Shown in pieces: positions 50,606 through 59,153 of a stretch of DNA of 64,000 nt. The stretch's first letter is position 1, and each line of letters starts with the position of its first letter. The notes under the pieces are model-generated. The model did not search any database. It was not told where the DNA came from and saw only the letters and a list, made by a program, of their open reading frames with translations. The stretch covers positions 1,240,001 to 1,304,000 of the forward strand of contig OY969422.1 of NCBI GenBank assembly GCA_963699215.1, in the 5' to 3' direction. The stretch comes from VRUE01 sp963699215. GTDB taxonomy: Bacteria; Actinomycetota; Thermoleophilia; Solirubrobacterales; 70-9. A program made the position numbers and the translations under genes.

Positions 50606-52906
50606 CCCTTGTCTCGCCATATTCCTGGAGCTACCAGGGCGGCGTGAACCGGCACGTCGAGGCGCTCGCCGAGGAGTTCCTCGGACGTGGCGACGACGTC
50701 CGCGTGCTCGCCCCCGTCGATCCTCCCGACCGGCTCAGCCGGGCGCTGCACCGAGCGCCGGCGGAGGCGCGCGAGCTGCCCGATTACCTGATCTCGCTCG
50801 GTCGCACGGTCGGGATCTCCGCCAACGGAGCCGTCTCCAATCTCTCGGCGTCTCCCACCGGCGGCGTTGCCCGCATTCGCAAGGAGCTGCGAAGCGGTGG
50901 CTACGACGTGATTCACGTCCACGAGCCGATGGTGCCGCTGGTCGGCTGGAACGCGGTGCTGGGCTCGCGCACGCCTGTCGTCGGCACCTTTCACGCCTAC
51001 TCGACCAAGCCGCTGCCAAACCACCTCGCCTCGGCGCTCGGGGCCCGCCGGGTCTTCAACCGCCTCTCGGCGCGGATCGCGGTCTCCGAGGCGGCCGCCT
51101 GGACCGGGCGCCGCTGGTTCGGCGGGCGCTACGAGATCGTCCCCAACGGGGTCGACGTCGAGGCCGCGCCTGCGGGTCCGAAGCCGCGCAACGGCGAGCT
51201 GCAGGTGCTCTTTGTCGGCCGGCCCGAGGAGCGCAAGGGCCTGCCGGTTTTGCTGACCGCCTTCGAAGCCCTGGTCGAGCACGTCCCCAGCCGCCTGACC
51301 GTGATCGGGGCGGGGCGCGAGGACGTGCTGCGCTACCTCGCGGATCCCGAGGCGATGCGCTGGATCGACGTCCACGGCCGCGTCTCCGGCGAGCGCCTCT
51401 GGGCGGCGCTGCACGAGGCCGACCTGCTCTGCGCTCCCTCGCTCTCCGGCGAGAGCTTCGGCATGGTCCTGACCGAGGCCTTCGCCGCCGGCACGCCGGC
51501 GATCGCCTCCGCCATCGCCGGCTACAGCGACGTCGTCACAGACGGCGTCGACGGCGTCCTCGTCCCACCCGGCGATCCGCAGCGCCTCGCCGAGGAGCTG
51601 CAGCGCGCCCATCACGAGCCCGAGCGCCTGGCGGCAATGGGCGCGGCGGCACGGCGAGAGCGCCCAGCGCTACGCCTGGCCGCGGATCGCCGATCGCGTC
51701 AGCGGGATCTACGAGCGCGCGATCGAGGCCCCGGCCCCCGCCGGCGCCGCAGAGCGCGCCGCTCACTGGGCCGGCATTCGACCCGCCGACGGCGGCCCGC
51801 CGAGCCCGCCGCGGCGGCTGCCCTCGCTCGACCCGCCGCTGGCCCAGGGCGGCAGCAGGAAGCGGCGGATCGCTCGCCGCATCGGCCTCGGCGTCGCCGG
51901 CGCGCTCGGTGTCGGCCTCACCGCCCTCGCGGCGCAGAAGATCGGCGTCGACAACGTGGTCGCCAGCATCGTCCGCTCCGACCTCACCTGGGTCCTGATC
52001 GCCTGTGCGCTGATGGCCCTCTCGCTCTTCTTCCGGGCGGCGTCCTGGTACGGGATCGTGCGCGCGGCGCTGCCCCACCGGCCGGTGCGCCGCCGCGACG
52101 TCACCTCGGCGACGATGATCGGCGTGCTGATGTCGGCGACGCTGCCGGCGCGGCTCGGCGAGCCGGCGCGGGCGATGACCCTCGCCCGGCGGATCGGCCG
52201 CATGCGCGAGACCTTCCCGGTACTGCTCGGGACGCTCGTCTCGCAGACCCTGCTCAACATCGTCGCCCTGGCCCTGCTGGGCGCGATCATCGTCTCCAGC
52301 ACCGATCTCTTCCACTCCAGCACCGAGAAGCTGTTCCTCTTCAGCCTCGTGCCGCTCGTCCTGCTCGTCGTCGTGCTCGTCGGCCCGGTGCTGATGCGCC
52401 GCAACGGCAGCGGCAACGGCCGCATAGCCCGGATCGGGGCCGCGCTGCACCGCGCCCTGCTGCAGGTGCGGGCAGGCCTTGCGGTGTTCCGCCAACCGCG
52501 CCACGGGATCGTCGCCAGCGCCGCGCAGCTCGGCGCCTGGGCGATCCAGCTGGCCGCCTGCTGGGCTCTGTTTGCCGCACTCGGCCTCAGCGCCCAGGCC
52601 GGCATCGGCGCCGCTGCAGCGGTCCTCTTCGCGGTCAACGTGACCGCGGTCGTGCCGGCGACCCCGTCGAACATCGGCGTCTTCCAGCTGGCGGTGATCA
52701 GCGTCCTGCACACCGGCTGCGGCATCAGCACCGCCGACGCGCTCGCCTACGGCGTGATCCTGCAAGCGGTCGAGATCGCCACCGCCGTCGCCCTCGGCCT
52801 GCCGGCCCTAGTCCGCGAGGGCCTCACCTGGAGCGATCTCCGCGTCCAGGCCCTCTCCTCGGCTCCGGTGCGGCTACAGCCGCGCTCCTCGAGCCGCGTC
52901 GGCTAG
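50596..52906 (+). CDS. GT4 glycosyltransferase (PimB-like) joined to an LPG-synthase/UPF0104 membrane domain, one frameshift
   Basis: Residues 1-355 form a GT4 enzyme: VSPYSWSYQGGVNRHVEALAEEF, VIHVHEPMVPLVG, VPNGVDVEAAPAG, LFVGRPEERKGL and the donor-binding GESFGMVLTEAFAAGTPAIAS, close to phosphatidylinositol mannosyltransferases. After a one-base shift near 51650 the other frame continues without a stop: QRYAWPRIADRVSGIYERA, a Pro-rich linker, then about eight membrane segments of the lysylphosphatidylglycerol-synthase TM (UPF0104) family with LMSATLPARLGEPARA and VVPATPSNIGVFQLA. No start codon with a clear ribosome site separates them, so a fusion is favoured. Confidence 0.82.
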
Positions 52907-52997
52907 GCGGAGCACTACAAAATGTATACCGCGCAGCTTTCGGAGCCGCCGACACTTATAATTATAGAAGTAAACGGAGATCTATCTGGCAATCTCG

Positions 52998-53948
52998 ATG
53001 ACGCGCGCGGGCAGTCGAGTTCTTTCGGTCTTCACGAACGCGCTCAGCGCGAGGGTGCTGCGAACTCATACCGATGGCCCGCTAAGCCCCAGAGAGCTCG
53101 AGGAGGCGCTCGGTTGGGCGCCCCAGTCGAGTCTGCGCGCAGCCGTCGCCAAACTCTCCGATCTCGGTGCTCTGGCCCGAATCGACCGGAGTGAGAGCTC
53201 GCCTGGCAAGACCACCGAGCTCACCGTCGCCGGCCGTGAGCTGCTGCCCGTATCCGCTGAGCTTGGCCGGTGGCTGCAGGGGGCGCCCGATGGGCCGATC
53301 CCGCTCGACGATGCTGCAGCCCAGGGCATAGTCAGGGTTCTGACTACGGCTTGGGACGCGGCAATCGTGCGGTCGCTGGCCGAGCGGCCGCAAACTCTGC
53401 TCGAGTTGAACGCTGCCAACGCCCACCTGAACTATCCGGCGTTGAAGCGACGGCTGGCCAAGTTACGCTCGACTCACCTCGCTTCTCCGGCTCGCACCGA
53501 CGCCGGCATGGCCTACGGCGCAAGCGACTGGCTGCGCAGGGCCGTAGTGCCCTTCCTCCTCGCCGCACGCTGGGAGCGTGAGCATGATGCAAGCGCGGAG
53601 CCGATTTCACAGGTTGAGATAGAGGCCGCCCTCCTCCTCGCTCTTCCATTGGTGGACCTATCCAGCACGGCATCGGGCGCCTGTGCCCTTGCGGTGCTGA
53701 TGCCGGACGACCGAGCGGGGAGGAGGAGAGAGGTGTCCGGCGTGTCCGTCGAGATCGTACGGGGTGCGATCACCGCCTATGGCGTCGACGCAGCGACCGC
53801 TCCACCGACCTGGGCGCTGGGAGCCATCGACGCCTGGCTGGAGACCCTGATCGACGGCAACAGCAGCGCGCTTCGCGTCGGCGGCGCCAAGCCACGTCTC
53901 GCCCAGGGCCTCGTCAACGCCCTGCACACCGATCTGTACCGATCCTAG
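52998..53948 (+). CDS. Tandem winged-helix (HxlR-like) transcriptional regulator
   Basis: 316 residues from the ATG at 52998. Two related winged-helix units are visible: FTNALSARVLRTHTDGPLSPRELEEALGWAPQSSLRAAVAKLSDLGAL and LTTAWDAAIVRSLAERPQTLLELNAANAHLNYPALKRRLAKLRSTHL, each with HxlR-type spacing. The C-terminal 150 residues are helical without a known ligand motif. A TATAAT hexamer at 52957-52962 lies in an AT-rich upstream stretch. A terminator follows the stop. It may regulate the secreted-protein genes downstream. Confidence 0.8.
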   Translation: MTRAGSRVLSVFTNALSARVLRTHTDGPLSPRELEEALGWAPQSSLRAAVAKLSDLGALARIDRSESSPGKTTELTVAGRELLPVSAELGRWLQGAPDGPIPLDDAAAQGIVRVLTTAWDAAIVRSLAERPQTLLELNAANAHLNYPALKRRLAKLRSTHLASPARTDAGMAYGASDWLRRAVVPFLLAARWEREHDASAEPISQVEIEAALLLALPLVDLSSTASGACALAVLMPDDRAGRRREVSGVSVEIVRGAITAYGVDAATAPPTWALGAIDAWLETLIDGNSSALRVGGAKPRLAQGLVNALHTDLYRS

Positions 53949-53951
53949 CCC

Positions 53952-53971
53952 CCCGTATTACTGCGGGTTTT
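53952..53971 (+). terminator. Intrinsic terminator of the tandem winged-helix gene
   Basis: CCCGTA-TTAC-TGCGGG followed by TTTT, 4 bp after the TAG. Confidence 0.65.
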
Positions 53972-54000
53972 CCGGCTCCAACTGTGGGCTTTCCGCAGGT

Positions 54001-54052
54001 CGCAAGTCTGTGTACTCGCATTTCCGTCTGACGATGCTTGCAGGGGAAAGCT
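54001..54052 (+). repeat. Upstream leader repeat, copy 1
   Basis: Begins CGCAAGTCTGTGTACTCGCA and ends GACGATGCTTGCAGGGGAAA. It is clearly similar to 54895-54950 upstream of the next paralog. The start is also shared by 63101-63120 and the last bases of the window. It lies upstream of the promoter and may be a boundary of the duplicated unit or a regulatory site. Confidence 0.65.
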
Positions 54053-54102
54053 ACTGCGCTGCCGATCGTGCATCGGCTATCTCTCAGAATGAACAGAGAA
54101 GT

Positions 54103-54132
54103 TTGACTAACTGATGCCTCGCGCGCTACGAA
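54103..54132 (+). promoter_or_regulatory. Promoter of the secreted-protein gene at 54185
   Basis: TTGACT (54103-54108), an 18-bp spacer ending GCGCGC, and TACGAA (54127-54132). The same layout occurs before the paralog at 55080. A conserved AAAATGGAGGA with TCATCGA precedes both start codons. Confidence 0.6.
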
Positions 54133-54184
54133 ACAAACAGCCCATCCAGCATGGGGAACATAGTCAAAATGGAGGATTCATCGA

Positions 54185-54796
54185 ATGAGTATCAAGAGAG
54201 TTCTGCTGCTTGGGAGCATGGCACTCGCGCTGGCTGCTTTTGCTGTACCTGCTGTTGCATCGGGAGCCGAAATACAAGATGCCGGCAAATCAGTCGCAGA
54301 CAAAACCATTGAGCTCACAAGCAAAACTGGCGAAAAGACGAAATTCGAAGCCCTTGGGTCGGGCATTGAATGCATCGTGCACGCAACGGTCACAATCAAT
54401 GGAACCACCGTTAACGTAACGTCATTCACGATTACAACAGGAACGTGTGTTGGCTACGGTAATCCTTATCAAGAATGTGAAGTCGAAACCGATAACCCGA
54501 CAGTTCCGTTCCCGGTTACGGTCAACGCGGGGAGCCTCACACTTTCCGCCGGTACGATCCACGGAGGTTTGAAAACGAGGCCTGGCGCTCTCGAACCGTG
54601 CTTCACGGCAAAAAATGACATTACAATCAAAGATGTGACTATGACGCCAGATAACGTCAACGCGATCAGCTCTGTGTCGCTAAGTGGCGAAATCAGAGTC
54701 GATACCGCCCTCAACCCCAATCCTGGCGCCAAAGCAACGCCAAAAGGCACGCTTGTGGTAGTCGGAGCGGACGCGGGAACATACGAAATCGCCTAG
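54185..54796 (+). CDS. Small secreted four-cysteine protein (paralog 2)
   Basis: 203 residues. The signal peptide KRVLLLGSMALALAAFAVPAVASGAE would be cut near residue 26. The mature part is a Thr/Val-rich beta-type sequence with four cysteines (GIECIVHATVT, TGTCVGYG, YQECEVET, LEPCFTAK) and the conserved core DNPTVPFPVTV, SGEIRVDTALNPNPGAKAT and AGTYEIA. Start and ribosome site are clear (GGAGGA). Codon use is richer in A/T than in neighbours. No function is known. Extracellular or cell-surface location is inferred. Confidence 0.82.
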   Translation: MSIKRVLLLGSMALALAAFAVPAVASGAEIQDAGKSVADKTIELTSKTGEKTKFEALGSGIECIVHATVTINGTTVNVTSFTITTGTCVGYGNPYQECEVETDNPTVPFPVTVNAGSLTLSAGTIHGGLKTRPGALEPCFTAKNDITIKDVTMTPDNVNAISSVSLSGEIRVDTALNPNPGAKATPKGTLVVVGADAGTYEIA

Positions 54797-54831
54797 TTGT
54801 ACCGAAGCTGTCCTGTCGGGCAGCCGGAGCA

Positions 54832-54862
54832 AAGCGAGGCCGCGTCTGACGCGGCCTCGCTT
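54832..54862 (+). terminator. Terminator hairpin after paralog 2
   Basis: A 13-bp stem, AAGCGAGGCCGCG against CGCGGCCTCGCTT, with loop TCTGA, 36 bp after the stop. Confidence 0.7.
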
Positions 54863-54894
54863 CTCGAAGCGCCTAGCCGCCGAATGCCAGGGGC

Positions 54895-54950
54895 CGCAAG
54901 ACTGCGCACTCGCACTTTCAGCGAACGACGATTTGCAGGGGAAACAAGCT
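54895..54950 (+). repeat. Upstream leader repeat, copy 2
   Basis: Matches copy 1 at 54001: CGCAAGACTGCGCACTCGCA at the start, then CGACGATTTGCAGGGGAAA. It is preceded by CCAGGGGCC, also found at 63093 and 63986. It lies about 50 bp upstream of the promoter at 54998. Confidence 0.65.
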
Positions 54951-54997
54951 TTGCTCGAAGCCATGCAGGTAATTGCCCCAGGAGTAGATGAAAAAGC

Positions 54998-55027
54998 TTG
55001 ACCAACTATCGAAAAGCGCGCTAGGAA
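54998..55027 (+). promoter_or_regulatory. Promoter of the secreted-protein gene at 55080
   Basis: TTGACC (54998-55003), an 18-bp spacer ending GCGCGC, and TAGGAA (55022-55027), matching the element at 54103-54132 in spacing and in the spacer end. Confidence 0.6.
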
Positions 55028-55079
55028 GAGAGCAGCCCCCCATCCGGGGGCAGACATCCAAAATGGAGGAATCATCGAG

Positions 55080-55715
55080 ATGAGCATCAAGAAGATTCTG
55101 CTGCTGGGAAGCATGGCGCTTGCGCTGGCAGCATTCGCTGCGCCCACCGTAGCGTCGGCAGCCGAAATAAAAGACGCCGGAAAACAAGTCCATGACGAAA
55201 CCTTCGAACTCACAAGCACAACAACAAATGTTGGCGGGAATCACGTCTTCGACAAGACGAAGTTCGAAGCCCTCGGCTCGGGCATCGAATGCGTTGTGCA
55301 CGCAACCGTCACAGTAGACACAGCGACAGTCCATGTAACTTCGTTCACGATCACAACAAGCACCTGCACAAGTTTCGGTAACCCCTACTCGAACTGCGAA
55401 GTCGAGAGCGACAATCCGACAGTGCCGTTCCCGGTTACGGTCGACGCCGAAAAATTCACAATGACCTCGGGCACGATCGATGGAGCCCTCAAAACGAAGG
55501 CAGGCGCTCCAGAAGCGTGCTTCACGACAACGAACAACATCACAATCAAAAATGTCACGCTGACGCCGAACAACACCAAAGCGATCAGCTCCTTGGCCCT
55601 GGGTGGCGAACTGAGAGTCGATACCGCTCTCAACCCGAGCCCGGGCTCGAAAGCGACCGCGGTAGGCACGCTCCAAGTCGTCGGGGCAGCCGCAGGAACA
55701 TACGAAATCGCCTAA
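55080..55715 (+). CDS. Small secreted four-cysteine protein (paralog 3)
   Basis: 211 residues with signal peptide KKILLLGSMALALAAFAAPTVASAAE. It differs from paralog 2 by an insertion, STTTNVGGNHVFD, after the N-terminal FELT. The four cysteines (GIECVVHAT, TSTCTSFG, YSNCEVES, PEACFTTT) and the end GGELRVDTALNPSPGSKAT, AGTYEIA are conserved. The first half is almost identical to paralog 4 at 63289. It is followed by a 15-bp terminator stem. Function unknown; secreted. Confidence 0.82.
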   Translation: MSIKKILLLGSMALALAAFAAPTVASAAEIKDAGKQVHDETFELTSTTTNVGGNHVFDKTKFEALGSGIECVVHATVTVDTATVHVTSFTITTSTCTSFGNPYSNCEVESDNPTVPFPVTVDAEKFTMTSGTIDGALKTKAGAPEACFTTTNNITIKNVTLTPNNTKAISSLALGGELRVDTALNPSPGSKATAVGTLQVVGAAAGTYEIA

Positions 55716-55764
55716 CGATTCACCAAGCCTGTACGGCCTGCCCTAGCGGGCGACCTGCAGCAAG

Positions 55765-55800
55765 GAAGCGGGGGCCGCGTTTTGACGCGGCCCCCGCTTC
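55765..55800 (+). terminator. Terminator hairpin after paralog 3
   Basis: A perfect 15-bp stem beginning GAAGCGGGGGCCGCG at 55765-55779, loop TTTTGA, closing arm at 55786-55800. Confidence 0.75.
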
Positions 55801-55938
55801 GCATTTGAGGTCTCGACTTCTCTGCTTGCGCTTGAGCAATAGATGCGGTACGCTCTGGGCAGGGTTTAGGAATGACAGGGATACTCCGACCGTTGGGGTC
55901 GGGCAGGGATCTCTACACGGGATAAGGAGAGATATAGG

Positions 55939-56829
55939 ATGACCTCGTACCTGCGCAGGCGCCTGGAAAGCTTGCACACGCACCTCGGAACCGCCGGATT
56001 CCTCGTCGCAGTCGTGGCGCTCGTCGCCGCGCTCGCCGGGGGCGCGATCGCGGCGAGCGGCGGCAACCCACTGGCCGGCGCTTCGAAAGCATCGAAAGGC
56101 TTAACCAAGGCTCAGGTTCTCGCCTTGATCAAGAAAAATCCTGGCCCGGCGGGGGCACAGGGAGCGCAAGGAGCGACGGGGGCTCAAGGTTCCGCGGGCC
56201 AAAACGGCAACGACGGTCTAAATGGTCTCGACGGCGAGAACGGCGATGACGGCGATGACGGCACCAACGGGACGAACGGCACCAACGGGACCAACGGCAA
56301 AAGCGTCCTCAGCGCGGTGGAGCCCAAAGGCGCCAACTGCCAAGAAGGCGGCTCGAGCTTCGAAATCGAAGGCGCCGGGACGAAAAAATACGCTTGCAAC
56401 GGCTCGCCCTGGACCGCCGGCGGCACCCTTCCCTCCGGCAAAACCGAGAAAGGCACCTTTGCCACGCCGATCGTGACCAAAACGATCCCGGAAACCTCTT
56501 CGGTCGAACCGTATTACGTCCCGATTTCCTTCGCGATCCCGCTCGCGGCGGAAATAGACGCAGCCAATGTCCACTACATCCAGGAAGGCCAAACCCCGCC
56601 CACCGGATGCACCGGGGGGACCACGGCGACTCCCACCGCCGACGCGGGCCACCTCTGCGTATACGCGGCGCTTGAAGAACCGGATTTCTTCTCTGGAACC
56701 ACGATCTTCAAGCCCACTTCCAGCGCAGGTACGCCGGGGGCCTCCAAAAACGGCGCCGTGATCAAGTTCTTCATCGGCGCCAACCAAAGGGCCCAGGCCT
56801 TCGGCACCTGGGCGGTGACTGCGCCCTAG
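55939..56829 (+). CDS. Collagen-like secreted or surface protein
   Basis: 296 residues. An N-terminal Arg-rich segment and membrane helix (GFLVAVVALVAALAGGAIAA) are followed by a short linker. A collagen-like Gly-X-Y run of about 18 triplets follows (starting GPAGAQGAQGATGAQG, then NGNDGLNGLDGENGDDGDDG and four copies of TNG). The C-terminal domain of about 170 residues contains four cysteines (ANCQEGG, YACNGSP, GCTGG, LCVYAAL) and is probably globular. It would form a trimeric stalk at the cell surface. Ligand unknown. The last TNG repeats are nearly identical at DNA level, so length variation between strains is likely. Confidence 0.88.
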   Translation: MTSYLRRRLESLHTHLGTAGFLVAVVALVAALAGGAIAASGGNPLAGASKASKGLTKAQVLALIKKNPGPAGAQGAQGATGAQGSAGQNGNDGLNGLDGENGDDGDDGTNGTNGTNGTNGKSVLSAVEPKGANCQEGGSSFEIEGAGTKKYACNGSPWTAGGTLPSGKTEKGTFATPIVTKTIPETSSVEPYYVPISFAIPLAAEIDAANVHYIQEGQTPPTGCTGGTTATPTADAGHLCVYAALEEPDFFSGTTIFKPTSSAGTPGASKNGAVIKFFIGANQRAQAFGTWAVTAP

Positions 56830-56847
56830 CCGGCCAATGGGGTGCGA

Positions 56848-56884
56848 CGCCCACCCGGAGGAGGTACCTCACTCCGGGTGGGCG
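56848..56884 (+). terminator. Hairpin after the collagen-like gene
   Basis: A 12-bp stem, CGCCCACCCGGA (56848-56859) against TCCGGGTGGGCG (56873-56884), with a 13-nt loop that contains the palindrome GAGGTACCTC. Confidence 0.65.
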
Positions 56885-56936
56885 ACTCGCTTCCCGCCAC
56901 GGCGACTCAGGCAGATCTAACCCAGCTAGGAGCAAG

Positions 56937-59153
56937 ATGAGCGCAAAGCATCTCGATCGAACCGCGCGTTTCGCCCCCCTCGGCGTGCTTGTCGCAGCGG
57001 TCCTGCTCTTCGTCGGCTTCCCGGCCTCTGCAGCCGGTGTTGCCTGCCCTAACGAAGACATCCGCAAAGCGCAGGGCGCTGAGGTGATGCTCTTGCCCGA
57101 GTGCATGGCGCTCGAGATGGTCAGCCCCCCCAAGAAGGGTGGCCAGGCCGCGAAGACCCCCTCGGTATCCGCCTCCGGCGCGCGCATCCTCTTCCGCTCG
57201 GTTGCTGCCTTGGGCGGAACCCCCGGCGTCCTGAGCGCAGGCGGGGATCCCTACATAGCCACCCGCGGTAAATCGGGGTGGACGACCGCCTACACCAGCC
57301 CCCCGGTGGAGATGCTCAAAGGCTGGAACGGGAGTGCCACTGCACTCAGCTACACCCCCGACTTCTCCCGCTGGTTTCAGATTGCCTCCACTCTGCAGCA
57401 GTACCAGCTGGGAATCGGCCAGGCCTTCCAAGGGGGGCTGGGAGGACTCTTCTCGCCTCTCTCGCCACTGCTTGAGCCTCTGGCCGGCGGCATCCGACAA
57501 GACATCGAAAGAAGTCAGTTCCAGGGCGCTTCCACGGATCACTCCCATCTCGTCTTCACCCCCGGTGGAACCGCGACCCCCTATCTGCCAGACGATCCGA
57601 CGATCGGCGATCGCAACACCTACCTCGCTTACCTCAACTCGGGCGGGGATCCAATGCTGGAGCTGCTAGCCCGCGACAAAGCGGGCAAAGTCTGGGGTGG
57701 TATCTGCGGTGCCCAGTTAGGGGGAATTGGGCCATCGAGCGACAATCGCAACCAAGGGGCCATCTCCGAGGACGGCATCCGCATCTACTTCTCGACCCGG
57801 TCATCCCAGCCGGAGGGGGGAGGTTGCAGCGAAGCGAACAAGCTGCGCATCATGGTGCGCGAAGAGACGGCAACGGGACCGGAGATCGAAGAGCTCATCT
57901 CCTCCGAGTGCAGCCGCATCTCGCCGCCGTGTGCGATGAGCGACGGTAGTGACTTCTACCAAGGCGCCTCGTTCGACGGCTCGAAGGTCTTCTTCACCAC
58001 CAATCGCCAGCTGGCCGACTCCGACTTCGACGACAGCGCAGTCGGCAAAGAATGCAGTCCAAGCGTCGCCGAGCTCGGCTGCGACCTCTACCTCTATGAC
58101 TCTGGTCTGCCTGCAGGTGAGCGCCTGATTCAGGTCTCAGCCGGCGGCAACGGTGATGCGACCCCTGGATCGGGGGCTAAAGTCCTCAATGGGGTCACGG
58201 CGATCTCGGGCGACGGCTCCCACGTCTACTTCGTCGCCCAAGGCGCCCTCACCACCGATCCAAATCCCCTCGGCGACACCGCCCTGGCGGGGCAGCCCAA
58301 CCTCTACCTCTATGAGCAAGACACCAAATTCCCCAGCGGGCACACGGCGTTCGTAGGCACGCTCGCTTCGGGAGATCCGAAAACGCTTTGGGGCGGGAAC
58401 GGCACCAGCGCAGTTCCCGTGCTCGGTGAAGGCAGCGTCCTCGCCTTCCAGTCGAAGGCGCCGCTGACGGGGGATGACACCGACGGCGCCCACCTCGATG
58501 TCTTCCGCTACGACGCCGGCGCCGAAGAGCTCGAGCGGATCTCCAAAGCGGCTCCGGGTGGGTCTGACAACGAACCCGTCGACGTGGCCGAACGCACCCC
58601 TCGCGGCCCGGGCACCGATTTCGCCGAGGAGGGCCGCTGGATCAGCGAGGATGGCGAGACGATCGTCTTCGCAACCCAAGACGGTCTCCTTCCTGGAGAC
58701 GACAACGGGTTCGAGGACTTCTACATGTGGCGCGAAGGAGATCTCCATCGCCTGCCGGGTGAGTTGAAATCCAACCTCGCGATCACCCTCTCCCGTGACG
58801 GCTCCACCATCGCCTTCGAATCCCTCTCCGCGCTCCTGGCCCTAGACGGCGACGCGTCACCTGACATCTATGCCTTGCGCGAGAACGGCGGCTATCGGAT
58901 TCCGCCTCCATTGCCGGTTTGCGACCCCGATCAGCCCGGGAGCTGTCAGGGGCCGGTAGGAGCGCCCCCCGCGGTACCGGGCTCGGTCAGCGAACAGGGC
59001 TCTTTGGGCAACCCGCCCAAGCGGAAGCCCTGCCCCAAAGGCAAGGTCCGCCGTCACGGGCGCTGCGTCCCCAAGCATCCCCGCAGGCGTGGCAAGCACA
59101 AGAGGGCACACGGCACTAGGCGCGCAAGCGTCGACCGGAGGGCCGCAAAGTGA
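56937..59153 (+). CDS. Secreted beta-propeller (TolB/PD40-like) protein
   Basis: 738 residues with signal peptide FAPLGVLVAAVLLFVGFPASAAG. Several blades of the TolB/PD40 type are seen: SVSASGARILFRSVA, ISEDGIRIYFSTRSSQ, SFDGSKVFFTTNRQLAD, ISGDGSHVYFVAQGALT, ISEDGETIVFATQDGLL and LSRDGSTIAFESLSAL, each followed by a LYLY or DIYA-like segment. The C-terminus is a Pro linker and a basic tail with CPKGKVRRHGRCVPKHPRRR, a common ending in secreted proteins of this group. The stop overlaps the GTG of the next gene (GTGA), so the two are coupled. Confidence 0.85.
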   Translation: MSAKHLDRTARFAPLGVLVAAVLLFVGFPASAAGVACPNEDIRKAQGAEVMLLPECMALEMVSPPKKGGQAAKTPSVSASGARILFRSVAALGGTPGVLSAGGDPYIATRGKSGWTTAYTSPPVEMLKGWNGSATALSYTPDFSRWFQIASTLQQYQLGIGQAFQGGLGGLFSPLSPLLEPLAGGIRQDIERSQFQGASTDHSHLVFTPGGTATPYLPDDPTIGDRNTYLAYLNSGGDPMLELLARDKAGKVWGGICGAQLGGIGPSSDNRNQGAISEDGIRIYFSTRSSQPEGGGCSEANKLRIMVREETATGPEIEELISSECSRISPPCAMSDGSDFYQGASFDGSKVFFTTNRQLADSDFDDSAVGKECSPSVAELGCDLYLYDSGLPAGERLIQVSAGGNGDATPGSGAKVLNGVTAISGDGSHVYFVAQGALTTDPNPLGDTALAGQPNLYLYEQDTKFPSGHTAFVGTLASGDPKTLWGGNGTSAVPVLGEGSVLAFQSKAPLTGDDTDGAHLDVFRYDAGAEELERISKAAPGGSDNEPVDVAERTPRGPGTDFAEEGRWISEDGETIVFATQDGLLPGDDNGFEDFYMWREGDLHRLPGELKSNLAITLSRDGSTIAFESLSALLALDGDASPDIYALRENGGYRIPPPLPVCDPDQPGSCQGPVGAPPAVPGSVSEQGSLGNPPKRKPCPKGKVRRHGRCVPKHPRRRGKHKRAHGTRRASVDRRAAK

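Noticed and set aside
50596..53001. Extension of the glycosyltransferase frame to 53001 without a frameshift.
   Set aside because: After about 51650 that frame becomes Arg/Pro-rich without family signal, while the next frame encodes clear UPF0104 membrane helices.
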